NCBI GenBank assembly: GCA_014529385.2
Contig: CM043958.1
Span: 146,716,734-146,780,733, forward strand
Length of the DNA: 64,000 nucleotides
Reading direction: 5' to 3'
Origin: Adiantum capillus-veneris
Lineage: Eukaryota; Streptophyta; Polypodiopsida; Polypodiales; Pteridaceae
The position numbers and the translations under genes are program-made. Numbering within the stretch: position 1 is the first letter of the stretch; the number at the start of each line of letters is the position of its first letter. The notes beneath the pieces were generated by a model, which searched no databases, had not been told where the DNA came from, and saw only the letters and a program-made list of their open reading frames with translations. Positions 1-10,032 of the stretch are shown here, piece after piece.

Positions 1-1
1 G

Positions 2-660
2 TATGCCAAATGTGGTGCACTTCATAAAGCATAAAAAGTGCTTGAGGAGCTTCATGTCCAGCATGTCGTCTCTTGGAATGCAATGACTATAGGATATGCC
101 TAACTTGAACATGGCCAAGGAGCTATGAGTGTTTTTCAAGGGATGCGAAATGAGGGTGTCTCTTCAGATGCAATCACATACGCTTTGGGATTTTTTTAGT
201 TGATGCGAAGCGAGGGTGTCTCTCCAAATGCAGTGTTGGCTCAAGGACTACATTGATTACAGGATATGTCCAACATGGTTAGGTCTGTAAGAGAGAGAGA
301 GAGAGCTGTTTTTAGCAGATGAAGAGAGAGGGCATCTCTCCAAATGCAATCACACCGACATTTTCAACTTGAAGGCATAGGGCATTACAGAAGATGCTAA
401 TATGGGCAAAAAACTTCATGATGATATTGTTAGTAAGGGGTTGTTGAAAGAGAACATCATGCTTGGTATTGACTTGGTTGACATGTATGCCAAATGTGGT
501 GCACTTCATAAAGCACAAAAAGTGCTTGAGGAGCTTCTTGTCTGGGATGTCGTCTCTTTGAATGCAATGATTGCAAGATATGCCCAACTTGGGCAAGGCC
601 AAGCAGCTCTGGGCATTTTTCAACGGATGTGAAGCGATGGTGTCTCTTCAAATGCAATCA
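2..660 (+). pseudogene. PPR (PLS-class) protein pseudogene fragment
   Basis: Two overlapping rounds of PPR coding are visible. Bases 2-196 and 402-660 both encode the signature YAKCGALHKA..KVLEEL followed by VVS(W/L)NAMI..YAQ, and a third partial motif (MKREGISPNAIT) lies near 319-357. PPR proteins bind organellar RNA and act in its editing, splicing and stability. This motif wording resembles the families expanded in ferns and lycophytes. The first unit has in-frame stops (TAA in HKA*KVL, TAA after GYA). The second is open from 402 to 632 and then stops where an intact gene would continue into SDGVSSNAITYAL. A short (GA)n tract at 291-306 breaks the middle. The fragment starts before the window, so it is either a decayed PPR array or a retrocopy. 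The PPR identity is certain; function is very unlikely. Confidence 0.85.
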
Positions 661-2054
661 CATATGCTCTCCAACAAGGTGAGATCAAGAAGAGAGAGTT
701 GTTTTCAGTAAATGTGTGTGCGCGCACTCTCTCTCTCTCACACACACACACACTTAGATACGTACAACTTGAGAAAGTGTATAAGATTGGCCAATTGGTA
801 AGAGCAAATGAAACCCGTCAGAGGCGAATTGCGTGAGCTCGTTACTATATATTAAAATGACAAGGGTAGCCCTCCACGTGGCTACAATCAAGGATTTTCT
901 CCTCTCAATTTTTCCTAACATGTCCCTTCCCTTTGGCCATCGTGGTGCAGCCAGCAAGCATGGCACATGCAGGGCTGAGTGTGCATGCCTCGAGCTGCAC
1001 GTAGATCTGAAGGTACTAGTGTAAATGGCTACCCCTTTCGCCATATTATGTTAGTTTAGATTCTTTTCTTTAGCACTATTTTTTCACATTCCAATCTCTC
1101 AAATCTACCCAAGCTATGTTGTGCAAGGCTACTCCACATCCCATACACCAATCAATAACATATGCCACCATTGCCCGCCCATCTACACGCTTGGTGTTGT
1201 CCGAGCCACCATTGCCGCCATGTCCCGTGTCATTTGCTCCACAGCTTCACTTGTTGAATCAACAAATTTAGCCCACCAATTTATTAATTTCTCTCACAGA
1301 TTCGATGCGAATCTAAGCCTGCTCAACTGTCGCCGTCAACTATCGCCCCCCTCTCATCATCTCCCTTCGTCTGCAGATTTACATGCGCCATCTGTTGCCC
1401 TGGTCTGCCGCGCTCTGGAGATTCACACTTCTTCCCCTCGTTGCTTTTCACAACGACAGTGTTGTCTTTGTTGAAGGCGACTGCAAAAGGAGCACCCTGT
1501 AGCTATCACCCGCTCTGCATGTGCCGCTCCCGGCCCGCAAATTGTAAAATATCCGAAACCCCCCCCCATCCCAACCCAAAACCAAAAGGTGCAGTAGATA
1601 TGGCGACTACGATAGAAATTCTTTTTCCTGAAGATTCCAATTACTACACAAATGCATATTCTCTCTCGTGTGTGGAATGAACATGTTGTGTGTCGGCCAT
1701 GGCGAAGGCGAGTGCTCCAAAGATCGCAAGCCTTCAAAGAATCTCCTTCAAGACCCTCACGGACACCGCAACGAGCTCTCATCACTTGTTGTCGCTTAGC
1801 TTGTCAAGAGGCTAGTTCTCTTAGTTCACTTTAGCATTCCAAAAGAATAGAATGCAAGTGAAGTCAAGTTGTGTAACGATATGAAAGGTGAAATATAAAG
1901 ATTCATTTAATATTTTAAAATGAAAATAACATTTAAGGTAAGTTTTCATCATGGCATTGAAAACAATGAAAGTATGCTTAATCCAACTCAACACTAAAGC
2001 TTCTTTTAGAAAGTCAAAAAATATATTTCCACTTCATATGTTCGCAATTGGTAT

Positions 2055-2096
<42 letters not shown>

Positions 2097-2152
2097 CGTG
2101 CCATCCCTCGTCCTTTTCCCCTCAAAGCTAGAGCAATATCTCTTAAGATTCT
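661..2152. other. No gene recognised
   Basis: About 1.5 kb without supportable coding. It holds a small (CT)n(CA)n tract at 727-753, a run of C at about 1560-1567, and a (CT)n tract at 2060-2094 directly left of the Gypsy-1 LTR. Several 60-120 codon open frames overlap on both strands here, but none has a recognisable domain. Confidence 0.6.
2060..2094. repeat. (CT)n microsatellite
   Basis: About 17 uninterrupted CT units, some 60 bp left of the start of the Gypsy-1 5' LTR. Confidence 0.95.
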
Positions 2153-2465
2153 TGTAAGGTCCCTCACTAAACCCTAGAGCCATTCGGAACTTTTTTCGGT
2201 TTAGAAAATAATTTAGAAAAGGCAAGACCGATACAGAAGTCATGCGGACAACGAGACTTTACTTCAGAATGAAAAGACAATGATATTTTGGATAAGAAAT
2301 TACGTCATCCTTATATTTTTTTTAAAATATTAAGATTATTTTTATACTTCTTCGTGAAGATCTGCATGGGAACTGATCTAAATCGAAAACTGGGAGAAAA
2401 AGGGATTAATTTGATTGAAAGGTAAAGTTAAGAGATAAGAACTAAGAAGGAAATTGGGGTCCAAT
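2153..2465 (+). repeat. Gypsy-1 5' LTR, left part
   Basis: This matches 13247-13556 of the 3' LTR almost base for base, including the segment beginning CCCTAGAGCCATTCGGAAC. The match breaks off exactly where Copia-1 is inserted after GGGGTCCAAT. Confidence 0.9.
2461..2465. repeat. Copia-1 target-site duplication, left (CCAAT)
   Basis: CCAAT here is repeated at 6839-6843 just outside the other LTR. The uninterrupted empty-site sequence GGGGTCCAATAGGAATTA is present in the Gypsy-1 3' LTR near 13550. Confidence 0.95.
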
Positions 2466-2692
2466 TGTTGGAATTAGGGTTGCAGAGAAACACACACAGC
2501 TTGGAGAAGACGAAGGAAGCTCAAGGCACACAATAGAGAGTGTGTTACTTAGTGTGCAATGGAAAAATAGATAGCCCTAGAGTGATGGGCGTATATACAA
2601 TGCACGGGGGAAAAAACCTCCTAAAGAGGGAAAAAATGCCCCGGCGGTCCTAGTGTGTTCACACACATCACTACCACATGTATATGGTAACA
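2466..2692 (-). repeat. Copia-1 3' LTR
   Basis: 227 bp, identical to 6612-6838. On the element strand it runs TGTTACCATATACATG to CTAATTCCAACA. A TATA-like TGTATATACG lies near 2590-2600. Confidence 0.95.
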
Positions 2693-2706
2693 AATCCCCC
2701 CTGGAG
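2693..2706 (-). promoter_or_regulatory. Copia-1 polypurine tract
   Basis: Read on the minus strand, CTCCAGGGGGGATT abuts the first base (TGTTACC) of the 3' LTR. This is the expected primer for plus-strand DNA synthesis. Confidence 0.85.
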
Positions 2707-2767
2707 TGATGCGGTGAACGAGAGCTGGCACATGAGTAAAGGGAAGTGCCATGCCCTGAGGACAGGA

Positions 2768-5700
2768 TCAGTCCACAAAGGGGAGTAAGCCCAAAGCTTT
2801 GCGGAAAGCTTCAAGCTTCTCACGAGACAATGCCTTTGTGAAAAGATCTGCAAGGTTGTCCTGTGTTGGCACATAAGCCAAGCTGATCTCTCCTGCTGAG
2901 AGCCTCTCCCTGACATAGTGGTAATGCACCTCAATGTGCTTTGTGCGAGCATGAAAAACTGGGTTCCTCGCAACTGCCAATGCGCTCTGACTGTCAGTGT
3001 AGATAGTGTTGGCAGTGTCCTGTCCAACACCCAAGTCAGCCATAAGGCGTCTGAGCCATACACACTCAACTGTAGCTGTGAAGACTGCCCTGTACTCAGC
3101 CTCACAACTCGAAGTGGCCACAGTAGGTTGCTTCTTGCTCAACCATGATATACATGAACTGCCAAGCATGAAACAAAAACCACTTGTGGACACTCGCATG
3201 TCAAAACAACCAGCCCAATCTGAGTCCGAAAAAGCATGTAAGTCTGGCGGCAATGATCCCCCCTTGGGATAAAACAAGCCAAGATGTAAAGTGCCACTAA
3301 GGTAGCGGAAAATCCTCTTGACAGCCTGCCAATGCTTAGACCCTGGGCTATGCATAAATCTGCTGACCTGCGAGACTGCAAACTGAATATCTGGCCTCGT
3401 GTTGCATACATAAATGAGGCAGCCAACAACAGTTTGGTAAAGAGTGACATCAGCAGGATCGCCAGCATCATGTAGACTCAACTTCAAACCTGTTTCCATG
3501 GGAGTGGCAATAGGTTTGCAATCCTCAAGTCCAAACTTACATAGCAATGTCTTTATGTAACTTTTCTGACACAAGGCAATACCACCATCACACTGCTTAA
3601 ACTGTATACCCAAGTAATGATGCAACAGCCCCAAATCTTTCATCTTGAAAGTAGCATTCAAATCAGCCTTAAATTCAGCAATATGTCTCTCATTTGGTCC
3701 AGTGATCAGCAAATCATCAACATAAAGAACCACAATGAGAAATACATCATCCTCACGCTTTACATACAATGTGCTTTCTGTTGGACTGTTACGAAAGCCT
3801 CGTTTAACCAAATGAGTGTCAGCTTTCTCATACCAAGCACGAGGAGATTGCTTCAACCCATACAAAGCCTTCTTACATTTGCACACTTTGTCCTCTTGTC
3901 CTTTTATGACAAAACCGCGAGGCTGCGTTACATAAACTTCCTCAAATATGTCACCATTCAAGAAAGCAGTAACAATGTCTGATTGATGTACATCCCAACC
4001 AAAATGAGCTGCCAATGCACATAGAAAACGCACAGTAGTCATACGACAAGTGGGAGCAAAAGTCTCTTCATAATCTATGCCTTTTTGTTGTGCATAACCC
4101 TTTGCAACAAGTCGAGCCTTATGGCGATCGATCTCACCATCCGGCTTGCGTTTCAACTTGTAAACCCACTTCGTACCAATGGCCTTTTTGCCAGGAGGCA
4201 AATCACATAAAGTCCATGTGTCATTCTCTATAAGTGCATCATATTCTGATTTCATGGCAGCAATCCAATTTTCTGAATTCTGTGCTTCATCAAAAGACAG
4301 AGGCTCCTCAACATCATGTAAACTAGACACAGCCAAAGCATAACAATCTGATGCATAAGATGCATGGCGAGAGCCTGAACGAGTACGACTAGATAAAGGT
4401 GCATCCAATTTACTGTCACGCAAAGTGTGCACCAGCCATTTTGGCATACCTCTAGCCTGCTCATTTTCAGCCCTTTCCTCATCAAGTACATCATGTACAT
4501 CTGCATCAGTAATAGGCTGTTCTAAAACATTTTCAGAAACCCCCATAGGCTGTACATTTGCCTCATTGGAACTTACATTCGTATTTCCACCACTGAAAAG
4601 AGGCAACAAAGTGTCATAAATGTCCTGTGAGCTTACATTACTGTCTCTAGTACATGACAGCAAGGGTTGAACAGAATCTTCCACAAACACTACATCCCGT
4701 GAAACCAAAATACGTTTTGTTTGCGGATGATACAACCTGTAACCTTTGCTTTCAGCACTATAACCAACAAAAATACATTTGACAGCCTTATCATCCAATT
4801 TTCTGCGCTGCACTTGTGGCACCAAAGCATATGCCAAACAGCCAAAAACACGCATGTGCTCAATAGAAGGTTTTCTATCATGCCATGCTTCATATGGAGT
4901 AATAGACTGCAAAGCTTTCGTAGGACACCTGTTAAGTACATAAGTGGCACACATGATGGCCTCAAGCCAAAAAGAATGCGGCAAAGCTTGACTTTTGACC
5001 ATACATTGTGCCATTTCCGTTAGTGACCTGTTTTTCCTCTCAGCAACACCATTTTGCTGAGGTGTATAAGGCACTGTACATTGGTGTTTTATCCCACGAC
5101 TAGCCAGAAATGCATTAAATTCATGAGACATATACTCCCCCCCTCGATCGGAACGGAGGGTGCCCATAGTACATTTTGAGACATTTTCAGCCATAGCCAA
5201 AAATTGTTTGAAGCACATAAAAACTTCGAACTTTGCTTTAAGCGGAAATACCCATGCATGCCTGGAGTAATCATCAATGAAAGTCACGAAGTACAGGTAA
5301 TTGCCCAAGGACGGAGTTTGCATGGGCCCACAAACATCACTATGCACAAGCTGCAACCTGCATGTGGCCCTAACTGAACCATCCTTTGGAAACTTAGAAC
5401 GCTGCATTTTACCCAGAATACAGCCTTCACAAACATGTTTGATAGGTGCTTCAAGAGGCGGCAAAGAAGCAACCATATCAGATTTCTGCAAACGCAGCAA
5501 ACTGGCAAAATTCAGATGACCAAAACGTGCATGCCAAAGTTTTGCATCTGAAATAGCCCTTGAATCTGCAACAGCATTTGCAAAATTTTGTCCACACTTG
5601 TCATACAAAGTGAGCTTATACAACCCACGGCACAAAAGCCCAGATGCAACAATTTCATCACCAAAACTGAGATCATGAACTGTACATCTGTCATCCACAA

Positions 5701-6529
5701 ATTTGACTACAAGTCCAAGTCTAGCAAGTGCGGATACAGACAATAGATTCTTCTTGATCCCAGGTACATAAAGTGCATCAACAAGTGTGAAGGAACTGCC
5801 ATTAGCAGCAGTGAGCACAATCTTTCCAACTCCCTGAACTGGATAAGAGGCGTTGTTGGCACAAGTGACTGAATTCCCATGAGGGACAGACTCGAGAGAG
5901 GTAAACAATTCACGATGTGAGGTAATGTGCTTTGTAGCACCACTGTCGAAATACCACACATGTGAATCTGCAGCAACTGACAAGCATGCATCATGGACAG
6001 CAGGATTGTAAGTGCACTCTGCGCTAAAAGCCCATTCTGCATCAACATCAGCATCACAATCTCCTTTCACAGAAGACTCAACAATGGCTGCATTTGTAGT
6101 GGAACCAGCATTTGCAGTGGAACCACCCTCTTTCTTCTTAGCCTCTTTGGCCTTCAACTTAGGACACGACTTGATCAAGTGATCATTGGCTTTACAATAA
6201 TGGCAACGCATCTTCTTTTTGCCCTTATCACCAGAATTGCCAGACGAAGTGCTGCCAGCAGAAGCATTAGGAACAGAATTTTTGCCACTCGCAGCAGAAC
6301 CATAAGAAGTGGCTGCATTACTGTTACCACCCTTTCTTTGAGAAGCAATAAAAGCCTGTTCAACTGCACACTGCCTAGTCCTGTTTTTTCTAGAAAGAAA
6401 TAACCTATGCAGTACTGCCCGTAGTGGAAACGGAGGTCGAAATGAGCCCAAATCAAAATTCTGAGCAGACCGAGCTCTTCGAGCTCGCCCAAAATATTTG
6501 TCGACCTGCGAACGCTTGCCAAAGCTCAC
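2768..6529 (-). CDS. Copia-1 Gag-Pol polyprotein (1253 codons, open, N-terminal gag mostly missing)
   Basis: It encodes the replication enzymes of a Ty1/copia retrotransposon in the family order PR-INT-RT-RH. Residues 109-122 form a CX2CX4HX4C zinc knuckle (CHYCKANDHLIKSC). The protease motif DSGA is at 195-198. The integrase pre-domain (HxxxGH..C..C) spans about 333-370, and the DD35E triad is D398, D461 and E497. Reverse transcriptase covers about 780-1010 with YVDD at 936-939. RNase H runs about 1100-1235 with DSDWAG and TDSQSA. All catalytic residues are present and there is no stop or frameshift. Copia polyproteins usually carry 200-250 residues of capsid before the zinc knuckle. Here only about 108 unrelated-looking residues precede it, so the capsid has been deleted or replaced. 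The ATG at 6529 lies only 66 nt from the primer site. Confidence 0.95.
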   Translation of the reverse strand: MSFGKRSQVDKYFGRARRARSAQNFDLGSFRPPFPLRAVLHRLFLSRKNRTRQCAVEQAFIASQRKGGNSNAATSYGSAASGKNSVPNASAGSTSSGNSGDKGKKKMRCHYCKANDHLIKSCPKLKAKEAKKKEGGSTANAGSTTNAAIVESSVKGDCDADVDAEWAFSAECTYNPAVHDACLSVAADSHVWYFDSGATKHITSHRELFTSLESVPHGNSVTCANNASYPVQGVGKIVLTAANGSSFTLVDALYVPGIKKNLLSVSALARLGLVVKFVDDRCTVHDLSFGDEIVASGLLCRGLYKLTLYDKCGQNFANAVADSRAISDAKLWHARFGHLNFASLLRLQKSDMVASLPPLEAPIKHVCEGCILGKMQRSKFPKDGSVRATCRLQLVHSDVCGPMQTPSLGNYLYFVTFIDDYSRHAWVFPLKAKFEVFMCFKQFLAMAENVSKCTMGTLRSDRGGEYMSHEFNAFLASRGIKHQCTVPYTPQQNGVAERKNRSLTEMAQCMVKSQALPHSFWLEAIMCATYVLNRCPTKALQSITPYEAWHDRKPSIEHMRVFGCLAYALVPQVQRRKLDDKAVKCIFVGYSAESKGYRLYHPQTKRILVSRDVVFVEDSVQPLLSCTRDSNVSSQDIYDTLLPLFSGGNTNVSSNEANVQPMGVSENVLEQPITDADVHDVLDEERAENEQARGMPKWLVHTLRDSKLDAPLSSRTRSGSRHASYASDCYALAVSSLHDVEEPLSFDEAQNSENWIAAMKSEYDALIENDTWTLCDLPPGKKAIGTKWVYKLKRKPDGEIDRHKARLVAKGYAQQKGIDYEETFAPTCRMTTVRFLCALAAHFGWDVHQSDIVTAFLNGDIFEEVYVTQPRGFVIKGQEDKVCKCKKALYGLKQSPRAWYEKADTHLVKRGFRNSPTESTLYVKREDDVFLIVVLYVDDLLITGPNERHIAEFKADLNATFKMKDLGLLHHYLGIQFKQCDGGIALCQKSYIKTLLCKFGLEDCKPIATPMETGLKLSLHDAGDPADVTLYQTVVGCLIYVCNTRPDIQFAVSQVSRFMHSPGSKHWQAVKRIFRYLSGTLHLGLFYPKGGSLPPDLHAFSDSDWAGCFDMRVSTSGFCFMLGSSCISWLSKKQPTVATSSCEAEYRAVFTATVECVWLRRLMADLGVGQDTANTIYTDSQSALAVARNPVFHARTKHIEVHYHYVRERLSAGEISLAYVPTQDNLADLFTKALSREKLEAFRKALGLLPFVD

Positions 6530-6594
6530 TGAAATCGGACAAAGTGAGCAGGCGTGTGCTGGAGCAGCTGGCGACTAAGCCCGGGAGGACGTGA

Positions 6595-6609
6595 CCTGCT
6601 CTGATACCA
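6595..6609 (-). promoter_or_regulatory. Copia-1 primer-binding site (tRNA-iMet)
   Basis: The minus strand reads TGGTATCAGAGCAGG two bases inside the 5' LTR. This is the standard complement of the plant initiator tRNA-Met 3' end. Confidence 0.95.
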
Positions 6610-6611
6610 AT

Positions 6612-6838
6612 TGTTGGAATTAGGGTTGCAGAGAAACACACACAGCTTGGAGAAGACGAAGGAAGCTCAAGGCACACAATAGAGAGTGTGTTACTTAGTG
6701 TGCAATGGAAAAATAGATAGCCCTAGAGTGATGGGCGTATATACAATGCACGGGGGAAAAAACCTCCTAAAGAGGGAAAAAATGCCCCGGCGGTCCTAGT
6801 GTGTTCACACACATCACTACCACATGTATATGGTAACA
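6612..6838 (-). repeat. Copia-1 5' LTR
   Basis: 227 bp with the same sequence as 2466-2692. It is followed by the right CCAAT duplication at 6839-6843. Confidence 0.95.
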
Positions 6839-6965
6839 CCAATAGGAATTAAGAAGAGAATTGGGGTCCAATAGCATTTGAGAAGAGAATTTGGAGTTCA
6901 ACAGGAATTGAGAAGAGAATTGGGGTCCAATAAGAATTGAGAAGAGAATTCCACCCACCATTTCC

Positions 6966-6973
6966 TATATAAA
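6966..6973 (+). promoter_or_regulatory. Gypsy-1 LTR TATA box
   Basis: TATATAAA in the context CCTATATAAACACCCCC. The same box sits at 13709-13716 in the 3' LTR. It probably sets the U3/R boundary. Confidence 0.7.
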
Positions 6974-7310
6974 CACCCCCTCTCCTTTGTATTTTTACAC
7001 ACACACACACACATATTGCTAAGCTACTTGCCATGCTCAAGACTATGCTTAAGTAAATCAAGGTTTCCATCAAACCTTGCTCTTTCTCTCTCCCTCTCTT
7101 GAAGGCCAAACCCTTGAGGGTTTTTGTGAAGAAGCTCCTCTCTCCTTCCTCTTCACCATAAATCCCTTTCTTTCTTCCTTGAGCCTCACATCTCTTCAAG
7201 AAGGACTTCAACCCCACTTCCCTCTTGTTTAGAGGAGGTAATCTTCATTTCTAGTAGGATTAATTAATCCATGTGTTTTTAATACTAGGAAGGTTTATGT
7301 GCATCATTTT

Positions 7311-7815
7311 AGGTTTAAACTTTAATGGTAACATTGGAATTAAGGTTAAGTATTAATAGTAGTTATGCATCACTAAATTATGCTTCAAAGGTAGATTTGC
7401 ACTCGTAAGCTAAGCTTTAATGGTAACTTTGCACTTAGATGTAAGCTTTAGTGATTACCTTGCATTTTTAGGTTTTAAGCTTTAATGGAAACCTTGCAAT
7501 TAGGGTTAAGTGATAAGAGTATCTACGCATCATAAAGTTAAGCTTCAAAGGTAGATTTGCACTCGTAAGCTAAGCTTTAATGGTAACTTTGCACTTAGAT
7601 GTAAGCTTTAGTGACTACCTTGCATTTTTAGGTTTAAGCTTTAATGGAAACCTCGCAAATAGGTTAAGTGCTAAGAGTATCTATACATCATAAAGTTAAG
7701 CTTCAAAGGTAGATTTGCACTCTTAAGCTAAGCATTAATGGTAACTTTTCACTTAGGTGTAAGCTTTAGTGACTACCTTGTATTTTAGGTTAAAGCTTTA
7801 ATGGAAAGCTCGAAA
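7311..7815 (+). repeat. Tandem repeat, about 160-bp unit x 3.2, inside the Gypsy-1 LTR
   Basis: Units start at 7311, 7470, 7630 and 7787 (lengths 159, 160, 157 and a partial). Each begins AGGTTTAAGCTTTAATGG and contains GGTAGATTTGCACTC and TTTAGTGACTACCTTG. Units 2 and 3 are the most alike. The array lies downstream of the TATA box, so it would be in the 5' untranslated RNA. Confidence 0.9.
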
Positions 7816-9645
7816 ACTCATAACTTATAGGATGACCTTCTAGCTCCCTAAAATGGAAAGCTAGGTACCATAAGAAAACAGTAGTTGTCTACGCTCGATA
7901 GAAGTAGTTCAATTTTTGGTATTGAAGAGTATTTTTAAAGTTTTCAATATCAAATTTGTTTGCAAATACGGGATGGCGGAGATAGGGGATAACTTCGCAA
8001 AATTGATCTCCGTGTTGTTTGAACCGAAAACTCTACAAGCTTCCATGGAGATGGCCCATGGATGGCAAAGGATTGCAAAAACCTGGGAGTCGAAAAAATG
8101 GGGATTGAACTTAAAAATTTGGCATTTTCGAAGAGACATTAACCATCAAATGCCTATGGCAAAAACTCGCTTGTATTTTCTAAATAAACTTGGCTGGTAG
8201 ATAATTAATGAAAGTAGGAATTAAGGTTGATAAATGAATGAACCTAGAAATTACCAACTAGGAGTTGAAAAGGAATCTCGAGAGGTGATAAGGATAGCCC
8301 ATTGCAAAACATAGATTTAACTAGGAGTTTTGAAGATTGTCTGGAAATGACTAGGAACCAAGATGGATCTTCTTGGGGTCAATTTGATTGAAAGGCCGGC
8401 CCATTGAGAGGATTCTCTTGGGGAACTTGTCAAAGATTGGCCCTTTTTTGCTAGGACAGCGTAACCGGCAAGTTGTTATACCTAGGTCATTCATGCCCGA
8501 GGGATAAGGGATGAATGGGTTTGTTTTATTTTTGCCCGGCCGGGTGAAGTACTCGCGGTATCTTATTGGAAATCGGCCATAATCCGGGTATGGCCTGATG
8601 CCAATAGTTGGATGAGAAGGTTATACTCAGGGAGGATGATGTGAATTTAATTAAGGAAATTTGTTCGACTTGGTTGCTTAAAACGGAACTTGAAAGGCTA
8701 GGAATATAGGGGCTATCCTGTGCATCTGTCACCAGATGGTGCTATACCTCTCGAAATAAAATTCTTAGGAAGGAATGATTAAATTACTTGACGAGCCTTT
8801 CACAAATACTTAATTCTGGGAAATATTGTGAAGGTGCTGCCATTTTGATGGCTTGTAATCGATTATCTTGGACTGAATGGGAAGGCAGGATGAATTGGTT
8901 GAAACTAAATGTGTTGCATGATTAGTAAGAAAATTAGTTACAAGCTAATTATAGCAGATAAAGGAAAGGAAATGAATTTAAAAGTTTCTAAATAAAGATA
9001 TGGTGGGAACAACCAGATGAATTTCCCTGAACGAGGGTATGCAACAGTTTGCATGCTGCTTGTTGTCTGACAATGTCTGATAGACTGTCTTACCTGATTT
9101 TGTAGTAGTTAAGTTCTACCTTGGGAAGGAAATTTCATGAAATGGTTCGGTGGATGGAAGGATCCGGAGGGTCAAATGGCCGGATGTTGATTTAAAACTT
9201 TTATGTTAAACGCTAAGACTACGAGGGATAAAAATGGGTAACCGGGGACAAGCGAGACCAGGTAGGATTGCAAGGTCCCTCTTCTTAGGGGAAAGTGATA
9301 ACTGCCATGCCTGCTTGTCAGGAAAAAGGGGTTATCGCCATGAACTAAGGGAGAAAAAGCAAGCAAGAGCAGATCCTCAAGTTAAAGATCAAGAGAATCA
9401 AGACTAAGGACCACGATTCTGGGTGCGGAAAGCTGTCAAGGACAGATTGATTATGAGAAACGGATAGAATCCGTGAATGAAGGGATGTACCCCCTTGAGT
9501 TGGCAATCGAGATAGGCCGGAGTCCTGTCTGAGTGTCGGTCCCAAGTGGGAGGGATACCTGCAGATAGATCTACGTCATTCCCTGGAACGGTCTAGAGGA
9601 CTGAGGGAGGTGAGTAGGGTCGTGTTTGGGTATGGCCCTCACAAG

Positions 9646-9658
9646 TGGTATCAAAACC
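9646..9658 (+). promoter_or_regulatory. Gypsy-1 primer-binding site
   Basis: TGGTATCAAAACC begins 2 nt after the LTR end CTCACA. It matches the tRNA-iMet type for the first eight bases and then diverges, consistent with an old copy. Confidence 0.75.
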
Positions 9659-9804
9659 TAATTTTGAATCTTGGACCTTGGAATTTAGAATTTTGGATTT
9701 AAGATTAATGAATGAGAGAAAAACAACTCAGTTTAGCACCCAAATTTCAATTATATTACAAAATGAAGTCTTGAGTTTCCAATAATAATTCAAAAATTTT
9801 CAAG

Positions 9805-10032
9805 ATGGCTTGGGATCTGCCAGAAGAAATTTAACGGATTATGTATGAGAGGATGAAAATTGCGATGCTAGAGCAAAGGCTCGCTATGCTGGAACATTTT
9901 AGGAAGCTCATAAATGAGAGATTTATGAAGGTTGGAATTTATCAGGATTGGAAGATTACATGGAATGGCAAGGATGGCATTTTTGTTTACATCAATACTA
10001 TGAAAAAATTGAGTACTTATCCACTGAATTGA
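9805..10032 (+). pseudogene. Gypsy-1 gag-like 5' reading frame remnant
   Basis: An ATG at 9805 opens a frame (MAWDLPEEI) that meets a TAA at codon 10 and then stays open to 10032 with a helical, charged stretch (MLEQRLAMLEHFRKL). Position right after the primer site is where gag begins in gypsy elements. No zinc knuckle or conserved Retrotrans_gag motif can be seen, so the assignment rests on position only. Confidence 0.4.

Larger units (their letters stand above)
2466..6838 (-). mobile_element. Copia-1: young Ty1/copia LTR retrotransposon
   Basis: This is a complete 4,373-bp element on the minus strand. Its 227-bp LTRs (2466-2692 and 6612-6838) begin TGTTACC and end CCAACA on the element strand, and by eye they are identical at every base. 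A 5-bp duplication (CCAAT) flanks it. It has a tRNA-iMet primer site, a purine tract and one long open gag-pol frame. The distance from 5' LTR to reading frame is only about 80 bp and most of the gag capsid is missing, so it may depend on another element's Gag for packaging. Identical LTRs mean insertion is recent compared with everything around it. Confidence 0.95.
6839..9643 (+). repeat. Gypsy-1 5' LTR, right part
   Basis: This resumes the LTR after the Copia-1 duplication. It opens with a degenerate array of about 30-bp units built on AGGAATTGAGAAGAGAATT and GGGGTCCAAT (6843-6950). A TATA box and CA-rich tract follow, then a 160-bp tandem array (7311-7815), then about 1.8 kb without recognisable coding. 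It ends in CCCTCACA at 9643. The 94-codon open frame at 7916-8200 lies inside this LTR and matches no family I know. Confidence 0.85.

Noticed and set aside
1121-1474. 117-codon plus-strand open frame
   Set aside because: No domain, overlapping frames on both strands, low-complexity Pro/Ser/His content; treated as chance.
2671-6522. Many 60-145 codon frames overlapping Copia-1
   Set aside because: They are other-frame shadows of the intact gag-pol frame and lack motifs.
6591-6611. tRNA gene suggested by tRNA-Met-like text
   Set aside because: Only about 15 nt match and the position is that of a retrotransposon primer site. The same applies at 9646, 18052 and 44230.
7916-8200. 94-codon frame inside the Gypsy-1 LTR
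   Set aside because: No conserved motif. It could be tested in other LTR copies, but on sequence alone it is not supportable as a gene.
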